A DNA stretch of 64,000 nucleotides from Phoronis australis (lineage: Eukaryota; Phoronida; Phoronidae): positions 303,681-367,680 of the forward strand of contig NMRA01000387.1 of assembly GCA_002633005.1 (NCBI GenBank), in the 5' to 3' direction. The notes below the pieces were generated by a model. The model had not been told where the DNA came from. It was given only the letters and a program-made list of their open reading frames with translations, and made no database searches. A program made the position numbers and the translations under genes. How positions within the stretch are numbered: the stretch's first letter is position 1; each line of letters opens with the position of its first letter. Of this stretch, positions 21,903 through 32,600 are shown piece by piece.

Positions 21903-22988
21903 CTGTTAATTTTACACGATGACGACCGCAGTACACTGAAACAAGGCTTACAGAGGCCCAGCAGCATTATAATGATGTCCGCCAATAAGGGCCACGTTTC
22001 AAAAAATTTGTGTTTGTTTGGCAATTGTTGCAGAACGAAATTTTGAATCGGACTTTGACACGTTGATTGTCGTCAACTTTTTCAGTGTCGTCTTCATCTA
22101 GGTCGTCGTCATCCTCAGCATTTTCCATGTTCCTCTCATCCTCCTGTATGTCGTCGTCATCATCGTCGTCGTCGACAGCTTCTTCGACGTATCTCGCTAC
22201 CTCCTGCACTGCATTGCCATAGTCTTCTTGTAATGCAATGATTGACTGACCTTCAGCGTTGACTGTGCTCATGTGAACAACGAGCAGCAGACTTAAGGCG
22301 AAGAACAGCGCCAACTGGAAATATACCGGAAATTTATGACTGTAAGCCGCAGGGCATATATTCGGAAAATGGCATATTCTACCTTTATAGGTCACATATA
22401 AGCAAGGAGTTTACCATAGTACCGGTACTGTATGTAGTACTGTACTACACTCCTTGATATAAGCTCTAACTTAATTTCGGAAACAGAGGTTCTACTAACG
22501 GATAATGTGTGAACCACCATCTACATATTGATGAGAACCAGTGTGAATTAGAGAGTTGGTAGTAAAATGCTACATGGAGAGCCCTGCACAAACCGTATAA
22601 AAATTTAATTGAGGCTCATATGCAAATTTCCGAGTTCACGCCCAGATATTTTAAGATGAAACAAGCTTAAGACAATTCAACACGCCAGATTATCACTTAC
22701 GAGCGCTTCCTGGACACAATGTAAGGAATAAAGGCTATTGATAAATTAAACTATTGCTTAAGACAATTCAACACGCCAGATTATACTTACGAGCACCCCC
22801 TGGAGACAATATGTAATGGATAAAGGCTACTGATAACTTAAACTATTGCTTCGAATACACAATGACATCAAAATACACCAATAAAATACGCATGTGCAGC
22901 TACATGTACAAATCAAGACACACATTTGATTGGTGTTCTGAAAGGTGAAGAAGCCTCAGTTAGTGCACACTTACGATACCTGCTTCAT
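21903..22988 (-). pseudogene. Acidic CxxC secreted/membrane protein, copy A (disrupted)
   Basis: Minus-strand gene with exon 1 at 22980-22988 (ATGAAGCAG then GTATCG), two 9-base microexons (22791-22799 coding GVL and 22701-22709 coding EAL), and exon 3 at 22314-21903. Exon 3 gives LALFFALSLLLVVHMSTVNA as the signal-peptide core, acidic Asp runs, and KISFCNNCQTNTNFLKRG. Relative to copy B, a 2-base and a 1-base deletion just after this put TAA at 21967 in frame. It is therefore broken, truncated or mis-sequenced. The function is unknown. Confidence 0.6.
22668..22860 (-). repeat. Tandem duplication of about 90 bp carrying a microexon
   Basis: The unit beginning AAGACAATTCAACACGCCAG, containing the donor-flanked 9-base exon and the ATAAAGGCTA..GATAA stretch, occurs twice here but once in block B (42655-42735). 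Each unit carries an intact AG|9 nt|GTAAGT core, so the duplication doubled the microexon. Confidence 0.75.
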
Positions 22989-23276
22989 GGCGAGTTTTCG
23001 AAATCTCCGAGTGTCAAGAAGTAAGGTGTGAACTAAAGACAGACACTGATCATTGAATACAGCTTCAGTTTAGATCTTTTTGTGAACGAAAATTGTGTCA
23101 TAAATAATTATCAATGTCTAGATAGTGACAATTTCCCACTCCGGCGCACACAGCCAAGTGTGAAAACGAAAAATAGGTTTTATTCAGATGAGAATTATGA
23201 CTTTGTTTTGACACAGAAAATCACGGACCATGTCTTATGACCATATCACACACACAAAATACCACTTCTATCGTCG

Positions 23277-23349
23277 TCTCGCTGGTTCACGGCGTGCCGC
23301 TAGGTGGTCGCGACCACCGTGCTGGATAGGCACGTGGGGAATCAGCGAG
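23277..23349. mobile_element. TIR-only derivative of the CTCGCTGG MITE
   Basis: About 72 bp running from CTCGCTGGTTCACGGCGTGC to GTGGGGAATCAGCGAG, with a perfect GGTGGTCGCGACCACC palindrome in the middle. It equals the two terminal inverted repeats of the 584-bp MITE at 40508 without the interior. It is flanked by CTATCGTCG and CTATCGTAG, a probable 9-bp target duplication. The paralogous site in block B (near 43160) lacks it. Confidence 0.75.
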
Positions 23350-23707
23350 CTATCGTAGTCAGCCGTGGTCTTCTCAACAGGAACACAGCTACCAATTTTC
23401 ATTACGATACTTCGATCGAGCCTCGTGTCAGAGAAAAAGGCGGACGCCAAAAACAAACCCATAAATAATAAAAAATGTCAGGTGGTTGCAGAGCCCATCT
23501 GTCATCTTTTTTTAGATATCGATTTGCTGAATTTCACGAGTATCCGTCGCGTGACTCCGAAGATACATAGGCACACGCAAAGTACTAAAATTGTCACTAG
23601 GGGGCACAGCGATAGGCGGATATGTCCAAAAGTTGTCGTCATTTCCTTTAAAAATACATCTGTCAGCTAGGGGACTTTGAAGATACAATGAACCATACAA
23701 AAACACA

Positions 23708-24272
23708 TTAAATCAAGACACGCTCATAGTAAAATTTATGATCGACATATGTCCCGAATGATACGAGCGTCACAAGCTCGTTACCAGAGATGACAAGGAG
23801 ACCGAGGTAGGCTGCCAAGCCGGAGCGGGGGGTGATGTGGAGGTCGGCTGTAGACGGTTGCCAGTGGCCTAAGGATCTTTGGGAACAGAGGATTGCAGCA
23901 AAACTGTCCTGTACGGCAGCAGGCGTCAGTGTAGAGCTTGATACCGAGGATGAAACTAACTTGTCGAAGAGGAGAACGGACGGATGCAGTTGAAGTGGTG
24001 GAAATAATTCACATTGATACAAAATACTTGAAACCTAATCTGATTATAAGGGTACAATCTGTACAAATTTTCCAAACCAATTCACACTCCAATGTCATTA
24101 CTTACTGACCGATGCGAATTGAATGGAAAGAGCAATGAATGAGACATCAGCTGGAAAGGCCGTGAATAATACGCTTACAATGAAGTCACACATTTCTAAA
24201 GATATGTGGGAATTTTCACCGCTCGTCCTTCTGAGCGGTTTGAACCAGGATCAAAGAGAGCGCGGCGCTGGA
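23708..24272 (-). pseudogene. Remnant of the block-B membrane protein gene
   Basis: Minus-strand sequence aligns with 43643-44272. It keeps LLFPFNSHRS, YPYN..RFQVFCINVNYF-type codons and LGHW..STADLHIT. It has an in-frame TGA shortly after the first conserved block, indels in the FNGKSFLLF region and a large internal deletion relative to B. It is non-functional as it stands. Confidence 0.55.
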
Positions 24273-24562
24273 ACCAGGTACTATTGTGATGACCGCATTG
24301 CCCGATGCGAGCAAGACCCAATTAAATGTAATTATACGACCATTATCTGACTGTACATAATGGCGAATTTTCAAAATGCATTAACCACTAATTTCGTTAC
24401 AAACGAACACCACGGAGGTATTCAGCTGGAAAAAAACAACCAAGTAGTTTCCATTTTTAAAATCGATGAACTAATAATCTGAAAACTAAAACCGTTGGGT
24501 ACGATTGAAGATATACTATACTCGGTGGATATACAAACGCTGATCAGAGTTAACAATATTCA

Positions 24563-24968
24563 TAGACATCACATAGACCGGGCGCGCGGCCATCAGATAC
24601 ATGCAGCTCGCGTTTTCAATATGACGCGATATTGGAGAGTGCTACACAGGACAAAAATGGCGGAAAACACTGGGAGCCCTACGGCATCAGTCAGAAAATG
24701 CGGGGGCTCGCAGAGTTATGCCTGCAGCCAAGGAGTTAAGTTTTTTGGTCCTGCCATTGAGTCAAGAGTTTTTTGGTTCGGCCATGGAGTTCAGTTACGT
24801 AGTGGTGCTGCAATTAGGTTTTTATGTTCTGCCAACATAGTTTAAGCGGAGCGACTATATAGGCCTACGTTTTTTCATAGATTATAGACAACATCAGTCT
24901 TGGTGATTAAGACCATATAAGATCAATTAAAAAGATAATTTTTGACCACCATATGCTGTTATCCAATG
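24563..24968 (+). repeat. 400-bp dispersed repeat with a short open frame, copy 1
   Basis: Shares its full length with 33263-33645 (copy 2), from CACATAGACCGGG to TGCTGTTATCCA. It contains AAAATGGCGG and the short frame KMAxNTGSPTASVRKCGG. The paired Cys (CYACSQ) are in copy 2. Not recognised as a known gene. The CAAAATGGCGG word resembles promoter-type YY1 sites. Confidence 0.55.
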
Positions 24969-25509
24969 TCAGACGATTGACGGTGGGTTTGTTTAAAAGG
25001 TAGCTATGCTTTGAGATTGTGCGTAGATGGAGAGTTAATAATTAAATCCAGTAATTAGTTATATGATAACCCCTAATTCGATAAGTGAAACCTGTTGTTA
25101 ATTAAGAAATCAACTACAAAGAAGAGTAACACATTTTATATTTTGACAGTCACATTTACTTATTAGCTTTGAATTAGTATTCTATTTAAGGCATAAAAAC
25201 AGGTTTTCTTGATAACTAATAGTTGTCAGATACAAAATGATTATCGCTCTCATTCCCACCTATGATGCTTACCATCTTCAAAAGGAAGTGAAGATTTTAG
25301 GAGGTTGTTTTATATCTTTACTCAAATGTATTGAAAAGTTAGAATCCTAGAATATATTCCTAGCATAGCCTTACCTGTGGTGATTTCGTGCAAAAGGTTA
25401 ATCGGAACATTTTAATTAAAAAATATTTAATTAGTAGCAAAATACCAATATAGCTTAAATACTGCAAAAGTTGATTCATTCTGAATTGATATCTTAGTCA
25501 GAAATTCAG

Positions 25510-25915
25510 AGCGTATGTCCAACACGTACGTCCATCACGTACGTCCGCCACACTAACTCAACTTATATCGAGCTCTCTGATAACAATTTCGTAGAACATA
25601 TCATCAAAAATCAGTGTGTTGTATTTTGCAAACATTGCACTAAATCATCATATAAAGCAAAAATTGTAACTTAATGCAACTCACAGAAAATTAACGTTAA
25701 AAATATTTTTTAAAGAAATTCAAATTCTCTGTGTACGTCCGTCTCACACATTTAAAGGCAATTTTCTCAGTCAGATTAAAAGATAGGGGAAAAGTTGATA
25801 CACTCTTTGAAAGCTATCAATGAGACCTATCAATTGATGTATTAATTATTTTCCAAGGATGAACATTTTTTCACAGTTGATCAAATGTTCTCTGATTGTA
25901 CGTCCGTCACAAATG
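25510..25915. repeat. Scattered TACGTCCGTC motif cluster
   Basis: GTACGTCCGTCAC-type words occur near 25515-25550 (three in a row), 25733-25750 and 25898-25912, separated by AT-rich sequence. The sites are spaced about 160-220 bp apart after the first cluster. The role is unknown. It could be a degenerate satellite. Confidence 0.4.
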
Positions 25916-25974
25916 GAATTGCCCAGTTAGAAACACAATGTATAGCGACGATGTGAATATGAAATACCTTGAAA

Positions 25975-26335
25975 ATTGCCAAATATTTTTAAGAACGAGT
26001 TTTATGTCGAATATGATCCGCCGTAAATCACTCAACCGTGTCCAGTAAATATCGTGACGTGGGTGTTGGGGAATAACACTGCATGATGCGGGCTATGTGA
26101 GCACCAAGGAACGTAATTAGTGCAAAGGTCACGTCTTTCTGTTTTCACATTTTCAAATTGTCAATAAATACAACTTCACTTTGTCAAGCGTAGATGACGT
26201 TCAAATAACATTGTCGTTTAGTTCCTGCTAGACATTATCCTAATTAAGAGCATGCAAATACATATTTAATTTGCTTTTCGACGGACTGTAATAAAAGAGT
26301 CCCAGAAGAGAAAATGCGGATCACTGAGTGATAAA
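25975..26335 (+). promoter_or_regulatory. Conserved upstream segment of TMEM26-like copy A
   Basis: Aligns with 44870-45240 upstream of copy B. It includes a conserved block GTAAATATCGTGACGTGG (a CRE-like TGACG) followed by GTTGGGGAATAACACTGC. Both copies lie upstream of their TMEM26-like start codons. Similarity is expected from recent duplication, so a regulatory role is only a suggestion. Confidence 0.35.
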
Positions 26336-26993
26336 GAATACTTTAATATTTACTGAAGCCTAAATGATACGTTCTCAAAAAAATTCAAAATCCGACATCA
26401 AGAAGCCGGTGATGGAAAACAAAATCTATCAAGTGTCCGAGAAGAAAAAAAATACTATTGTCATATTTGGCCTCCACTTTTTAAAGTGTCAACGAATTCA
26501 TTCGTGTTATTTCACTTCCAACCCATCCTTACGTTTTTCTAGCTTAGAACGGAGCATTCGATTGGCAAATCAGTTTTTGACAAAAACCAAACCATGATCT
26601 GATAGTACAACAAGGAGCAAAATCATAATATATATTTCTGACTGGTAACAGCTAGTATTATATATTTTCTCAGAGTTGAAGCAATATGAAAGTCGGTCAT
26701 AGTTCCCTCAAGACCCGCATGTTCCTGTTCCTTTATTGGTATTATGACAAAAATGCGACAAAAAATAGGTATGTGATCTCGCATTACGAACGATTGTTCG
26801 ATTATTTGTGTTTTTTGCTTACTGTAACTCCTGGAGCTCCAGGGCCTGTGCAAACATAAGATTGATTGGCGGCTTCCGCAAATGCGTACACTTTCAGATC
26901 AGGACACACTGGCGATGGCAAGGGGGCGTTGAAATTTGATATCTGCTTCCATATAATTTCACATGATTTCGTGGTGTAACAGTTATTAGGAAA

Positions 26994-27202
26994 ATGGGGT
27001 TTCGCGATTCAAAGTGTTTCCTCACTAGCACAGCAGTGATAACACGTGCGCTGTTTGTTATTTACGAAATCGTACTGATATGGAGTGTATACCACTCCAA
27101 GGACAATAAACCACTTTGGTGGTTGTTTATTTTCTCTGTGGTTCCTCCTGTGGCCGAGATGGTCATCGTAATCGTCTACAACGGCGGGAGAGAATGGAAC
27201 AG
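26994..27202 (+). CDS. TMEM26: TMEM26-like copy A, exon 1
   Basis: Begins MGFRDSKCFLTSTAVITRAL and ends GGREWN plus AG at the donor GTAAGG. The start codon and donor positions are identical in copies B and C. It has two predicted membrane helices. Confidence 0.9.
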
Positions 27203-30200
27203 GTAAGGGCAACGTATATGTTCACCTTTGGTGATTTCGTATCATGCACCATGTTTAATTTCACGGTGCATCTTTTGAGAGACAAGAAGCAAGAAGTATT
27301 ATTACACCAATTAGCTTGACACTGTGCTGCTAACCTGTTCCTGCTGCGGACGTACGCCTGAGGTTTGTGAGACCTCATGCTGCTCTCGCACGTGCAGGGC
27401 TACAGGCACTTCGCGCGAGATTATGCAACAAGAGATAGCGACCATAGACATCTTAAAGTGTACACAACATGACTCTAGTACCTCAAAGTAAATTTCATTA
27501 TTATATCTTACTTGATTTCAGTGCTTTTAGTGCACAGCTCATAAAGAAACGCGCAAAAATTGAAAAAAATAATAATTATGTACAACGTCATGGGTTGAAC
27601 CCAAGTCGTTCGCCATACTGTTCGGATCAGAGACAAAGTGTATAGAGTGAAGAGAAAGCAAAGTACATTTAGCGTCGAGAAGGTTCGTAGAGGGATCAAA
27701 AGATGTGTTTCCGGAGGCTGCAGCAACAGCAGCCAGGCGGAGAACGTCTCGGTGTTCCGGAGGACACCAAAGTTGCGCAGAAGTGGCATCGCTTCGTGCG
27801 CCGAACGAGAGTGTGGGACGTCATCGTGGACCAAGCGATTCGGTCCGGGGCCACTCTGTGTTCTGCCCACTTTGAGGACTCGTGTTTCGACTCCAGTCAC
27901 AGGAGACGTTACGATGAAGGCCNNNNNNNNNNNNNNNNNNNNNNNNNNNNNNNNNNNNNNNNNNNNNNNNNNNNNNNNNNNNNNNNNNNNNNNNNNNNNN
28001 NNNNNNNNNNNNNNNNNNNNNNNNNNNNNNNNNNNNNNNNNNNNNNNNNNNNNNNNNNNNNNNNNNNNNNNNNNNNNNNNNNNNNNNNNNNNNNNNNNNN
28101 NNNNNNNNNNNNNNNNNNNNNNNNNNNNNNNNNNNNNNNNNNNNNNNNNNNNNNNNNNNNNNNNNNNNNNNNNNNNNNNNNNNNNNNNNNNNNNNNNNNN
28201 NNNNNNNNNNNNNNNNNNNNNNNNNNNNNNNNNNNNNNNNNNNNNNNNNNNNNNNNNNNNNNNNNNNAGACGTTTTGCCAGAGTGCAGACGATCAGTAGT
28301 ATCACGTGACAACTTATTCAGAAACTGCAGGGCACGTTCAGAGAATCGAAAGGATATGACCGCGAGTGTCATCTGTGCACGCTGCATAACACTCGATCTA
28401 TTTTCCTTTCGGTCCTCATTCGAAGACGGGAGTTTCTTTGACGGCAACAGGGACTTTTTCGACGGTTTTTAGGCTTGTGTAGGGGTTCGTTACTTTGGAG
28501 CAAATGTCGAGCAGACAATCTTAGGATCTACTTGTCTATGCGGCTAGCTTTTTAACTTGCCCATCGGGCAAGTACTTTTCAAATTCCACTTGCCCGACGC
28601 AAAATCTACATGTACACGGGCAATCGGGCAACCGTTAGTGTTGAGCCCTGCAATGTCTCACAAATTGAATGCTATGATTAGTTGAGGTCGTTCTTGCCCA
28701 ACTATCGTCTCGCTTGCCGATTTAGAAGTTCAAATAACTGATGCTTGACGATAACTAAAGAGCAAAATTAAACTTTAAAAATCAACTCCCCTAACCCTTG
28801 GTTGTTCATGTTTATAGGCTTAGGCAAGTCATAGGACCTTGGCATTTATAAAATATTAATGCACAAAGTGCAAAAATGCAAGTCAAACGCAAGCAACGCG
28901 GAAGTAGGCCTAACTTGTTTTTTAGTACGTCTTTGCTGATCCTGGTCAGATTCATTATCAAAACCATTTTTCAGACGTCCAGATTTAGAACATTTTAGGA
29001 AGGTGGACAATAAAGGACACCCGTTCTTTAAAATACTTTCAGAGCTTTTTGCCCACAATCAGTGACAGATGCTGCCGCCTTTTGTGACTTTTATGTATTT
29101 GTCATTGCAGCATGTTCTGTCCCAGCTTCTTCATATTCCTGGCGTGTGTCACGCCCCAGTTGTGGCTCATTGAGCTCCACCACATAGAAAGAACGACCAG
29201 CAACATCACGGCAAACAGTAGCATTACATTCTCGGCACAAATTGTAAGATCTTTTAATTGTCTTAGCGAGTTTTACTTCAACTGTTTGTTTTAACAAAGA
29301 TCATACTTCCTGCGTAAGCAGCCGTGCGTTCAGTAGCGCTAGGACATACGCTAGGACCTAGCTAAAATCTAGCTAAAGTCACGTGTTCTCACTTAAAAAA
29401 GGCAACATCTCTTGCTTTTCAGCTTCATGAACCACTATCAACTTCAACTCATTTTCAATCACGACATGCAGTCTGATCTGAAGGCAGACCAGACCTCTGA
29501 TGTGCCGTTTGACAAAATTACATGTGAACGCTTTTCAGATGGCTATCCGCCTTTTGGTAATGCGACCCCAAATGAAATGTATGACTAGGAGAGCGTTCCA
29601 TAAACCTAAACTCTTGCGAGAAAAGCAAAATCTCGCAAGACCTCGCGAAACCACGAAAGCGAATAGCGATTGTTTCACCAGTATGCTAGCCTTTCCTAGG
29701 AAAAATGGCGGTCCCTAAAACGATTGGTCGGCTGGACAGTTGAACTATTGTATTGAATTCACCATTACATATGCGAAGATTTTCCCCACAGTGCACGCAA
29801 TTGTATTACGATCTATGGAACGCAGCCCTGACTTCTTTGCGTGAGAACTGAGCCTTCGTAGGATGCTCTCAAGAACGTATTGGTTACGGTGCGTGTCACG
29901 ACAAGTTTCACTACGGAACAGTGCATTTTCCGACGAAATTTCCGACAGAAAAGTTTAGTTGAGAAGTAGAAACTCTTCTGAACAAAAGATTCTTTTTTCC
30001 AACTACTCAATCTCACAAAAGGACTTTTAATATTTTCTATGTTTTAACTACTTTGATTGCAAAGGATGTATCAACATACTCACATTTTCACACAAGGTGG
30101 CTCTTCTTGTATTGTTCCAGGTTTCAAATTCATCTGACCAAGAATGGAATCATTAACACCTAGTAGCTAACGAGAAAAGGGGAACTTCTTGGAACTTCCC

Positions 30201-32228
30201 TACAAATGGATCCCTTTTTTCGAGTCCATTCTTTTAATGAACTGGTACCCTAATATCACAGCTGCAACCCCAGTCAAAATATATACGAGTGCCATCCGGG
30301 TGATCTTTTACGGACCGCGAGAGACTGCTGTAGTAGCGTGCTAGATTATAACTTATTGCCGAGGATATCCGATTGAAACCGAAAAACGCTATAGATATTT
30401 AGTTTCGCAGTATGCATCGCAAGGAGCGTGGGTCGATCCGGGCGGCATTGCCCATTTTTTGCTATGAACACAGCTTAGCGCTGATTTTCGCAGATTGCAC
30501 GTCGCTATATGTTAGTGATCAGATGGTTGTCGAGCGATTTTACAATGACTTTTGATATCGTCTTAGACGTATAAATTTTGCAAAATAATTGTGTGTTTTA
30601 GGGCTAATTTACGGTTGAAACGTACTGCTTTTTCGTCTATCGGTCGGTGCAACATCAGCTGCGTAGCGTTTGCGAAGTCTGTGTGAAGTCTGAATGCAAT
30701 CTGACGACGACGCAAGGATCAGTTTATGTCCTTTTCAGGTGTTTGGTTGAAATAACGTTGAAATGTTGTCATTACTTTACGTTGGATAGTACTAATATGC
30801 GACCTAACCAAACAAGCCTAGAAATCACATCTAATTTGACCAAGGAAATTTTTGAGACCAATTTCGCAATGGTAAATAGTCTATATCAAAAGTTGTTTTT
30901 TGTGACGGTTTATATCTGTCTTAATTCCTTCTGTAAACGTATTTGTAAACGGCAAATTACCTGCAATTTCCGTTTGTCCTGGACAAGGTTCACGTGGCGA
31001 GCACATTCTTACGGACAAAAGATATTCTCGAAGAGAGTGATCACATTTAAATAGTTCCATTCAGCACTTGGACCTCTGGCTCATATACATGTACGCAGAT
31101 ATAAAATGTCTATGAATGTGTAGTTAAAAAAAGAAACATGAGCCTTATTGTTTGTGTTATACCATCCTGGAATGAGAAATACCTATGTCGTGTGTACGTA
31201 CTAATGCATTGCAGAGAAACGACCTTTCAAAGAGAAACCTCCGAAAGTGACCGTTACCTGATAAATTACTCAATTGGCGGCAATGCTTGCGCGCATTTGT
31301 GATCTTCAATTATTCATGGGCTAAACAATTTCCGGCATGAATTCCGTAAAATTTGGGAGACAAAAAATGCGTTCTCGGGATTAATTTTGATTCCGAAAAA
31401 AATCCCCACAAATAAAAACACATGCATACGTATATGTGTACGTATAATATACATACGTAAACACTTCCCGTTTCCAAATTTTGTTTAATAAAAACATTTA
31501 TTTTAAAACAGTTGGAGCACCCAGGATAAGTGCCCTGTAACCTTAAAATATAATTATTTCTGTTGTAGATTGGTCAAGATTACAAGGTTGTTACATTTTC
31601 ATACGACTTTCTGGTTATCGGACTGAAAGAGTGTCTGATGTATCTTCTGATATTAGCTCGATGGGTTCTTCCCATTAAGCACCTGACTTATCAGGAGCTC
31701 TCAGACACACTGCTCTGTTATATTGGGATGGCTGCAGACCTAATGGAACTCATGGACTATTCCAACAATACAACAGCAATGAAGGATTCGAAGTTTGTCT
31801 ACGCGTTGCTCATCATCTGGACGATCGGTCTTTTTCAGTTCTCCTTCGTGCTTACCCCAGCAGACGATCAGGAAAGGGAAGAGCAACAAATCTCTTGCCG
31901 CTTTATCGCCGAGCACGCCGAAGTGTTCTCAATAGTGTTGCAATTGCTTATGATGCACATCCCATTTGCCACCATCCGTATAGTTGCCATGGTTTTGTAC
32001 AAGGGCGTGTCCTATTCCAGTGTCTTTTTTATGGTTAAAAACTTGGCGATGATTTTGTTGAGCATCAATCGGTTGCTTGCGCTGTTCTGCAAGTGCAGAC
32101 CATGGAACAAGAAAAAGCCAAGAATGGTCGTGGAAATGGAAGAAGATTATGCAGTCACCCCAGGAACTGAAGCGGAAATGGAGCTGGAATTCGAACCTGT
32201 CATGGGAAGACGGGAATCGACAATGTGA
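26994..32228 (+). CDS. TMEM26: TMEM26-like membrane protein, copy A (3 exons, 333 aa)
   Basis: Exons 26994-27202, 29111-29243 and 31569-32228 join in frame (209+133+660 nt). The start ATGGGG follows GAAA. Exon 1 gives two membrane segments (ITRALFVIYEIVLIWSV; WWLFIFSVVPPVAEMVIVIV). Exon 2 carries the family motif TPQLWLIELHH, like LWLLELHH of human TMEM26. Exon 3 has LILARWVLPI and GMAADLMEL, matching IIGRWLLPI and GTAADILEF, then three more hydrophobic segments and a charged cytoplasmic tail. Human TMEM26 is 368 residues. It is a multi-pass membrane protein of unknown biochemical function. The gene looks intact. Confidence 0.9.
27650..27922 (+). pseudogene. THAP-domain gene fragment ending at an assembly gap
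   Basis: One frame reads KRCVSGGCSNSSQAENVSVF. Another continues as PEDTKVAQKWHRFVRRTR, then TLCSAHFEDSCFDSS. Together they give the C-x4-C ... C-x2-H zinc-coordinating signature of a THAP DNA-binding domain. The frame must shift between VSVF and PEDT (near 27755). The fragment then runs into 345 Ns. It sits in intron 1 of TMEM26-like copy A. It could be a host gene exon, or part of a P-element-like transposon. Confidence 0.65.
27923..28267. other. Assembly gap (345 N)
   Basis: A run of Ns within intron 1 of TMEM26-like copy A. Open frames that span it are meaningless. Confidence 0.99.
28545..28660. repeat. GCCCGATGGGCAAGT-type repeat fragment
   Basis: Contains CTTGCCCATCGGGCAAGTAC, ACTTGCCCGAC and GGGCAATCGGGCAAC: three related words in about 80 bp, partly palindromic. 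It looks like a piece of a dispersed repeat inserted in the intron. The paralogous intron in block B lacks it. Confidence 0.4.
29111..29243 (+). CDS. TMEM26: TMEM26-like copy A, exon 2
   Basis: Acceptor GTCATTGCAG, donor GTAAGA. Encodes FCPSFFIFLACVTPQLWLIE then LHHIER and two N-glycosylation sequons (NIT, NSS). It starts with the third base of Ser and ends in phase 0, which fits directly onto exon 3. Confidence 0.9.
29325..29400. mobile_element. Fragment of the GTTCAGTA(A/G)CxCTA inverted-repeat element
   Basis: GTTCAGTAGCGCTAGGAC..GCTAGGACCTAGCTAAAAT resembles the termini of the element at 58570-58711. Only part is present, inserted between the shared intron blocks. Confidence 0.4.
31569..32228 (+). 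CDS. TMEM26: TMEM26-like copy A, exon 3
   Basis: Acceptor TTTCTGTTGTAG, phase 0. Encodes IGQDYKVVTFSYDF, LKECLMYLLILARWVLPIK and YIGMAADLMELMDYSN, then helices around FVYALLIIWTIGLFQFSFVL and IVLQLLMMHIPFATIRIVAM. The tail is EMEEDYAVTPGTEAEMELEF. The stop is TGA. Confidence 0.9.
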   Translation: MGQDYKVVTFSYDFLVIGLKECLMYLLILARWVLPIKHLTYQELSDTLLCYIGMAADLMELMDYSNNTTAMKDSKFVYALLIIWTIGLFQFSFVLTPADDQEREEQQISCRFIAEHAEVFSIVLQLLMMHIPFATIRIVAMVLYKGVSYSSVFFMVKNLAMILLSINRLLALFCKCRPWNKKKPRMVVEMEEDYAVTPGTEAEMELEFEPVMGRRESTM

Positions 32229-32514
32229 ACTTTGAAATAGAAAATGAAGCCTCAAATGGCAATCACAAGTCCACGCCACTTTCAGTTTCGTCTACATGTA
32301 CTCACCGTAATATAACGGTCTCACCTTGTTCCATGATTAGAAACAGTTTCTAGGCTTGCAAACAACTAACAGTTCGCCATCACAGTCTCATGAGGTTTGG
32401 TTGTCACGGTGGTTAGTCCAGCAGTCGGTAGAGGAATTCCAAGGGTTTGTGATCACCGATTTAATTCCTTATCTCAAAATGCCAATGTGGTTCCAGGATC
32501 CGAAAAGGCTTACT

Positions 32515-32600
32515 AAGGTGGCACTGAATAGTTAGGCTGCGGCCGCGGCCAATTTGCACTCCCAAAATATAGAAATTTTGGGGTAGGCCAAGTTTGGGGG
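32515..32600 (+). repeat. GGCACTGAAxAGTTAG..GCGGCCGCGGCC repeat
   Basis: The 50-base stretch with GCTGCGGCCGCGGCCAATTT and GCACTCCCAAAAT recurs at 36525-36578. It is a GC-rich repeat fragment lying downstream of TMEM26-like copy A. Confidence 0.5.

Noticed and set aside
27508-28447. Long frames crossing the 345-N gap on both strands
   Set aside because: Most of their length is Ns, so they carry no coding information; only the THAP part before the gap is supported.
30647-31054. 135-codon frame as an extra exon of TMEM26-like copy A
   Set aside because: Exons 2 and 3 already join in phase 0, no acceptor in the correct phase precedes the frame, and it is not collinear with the copy B frame after the first 25 codons.
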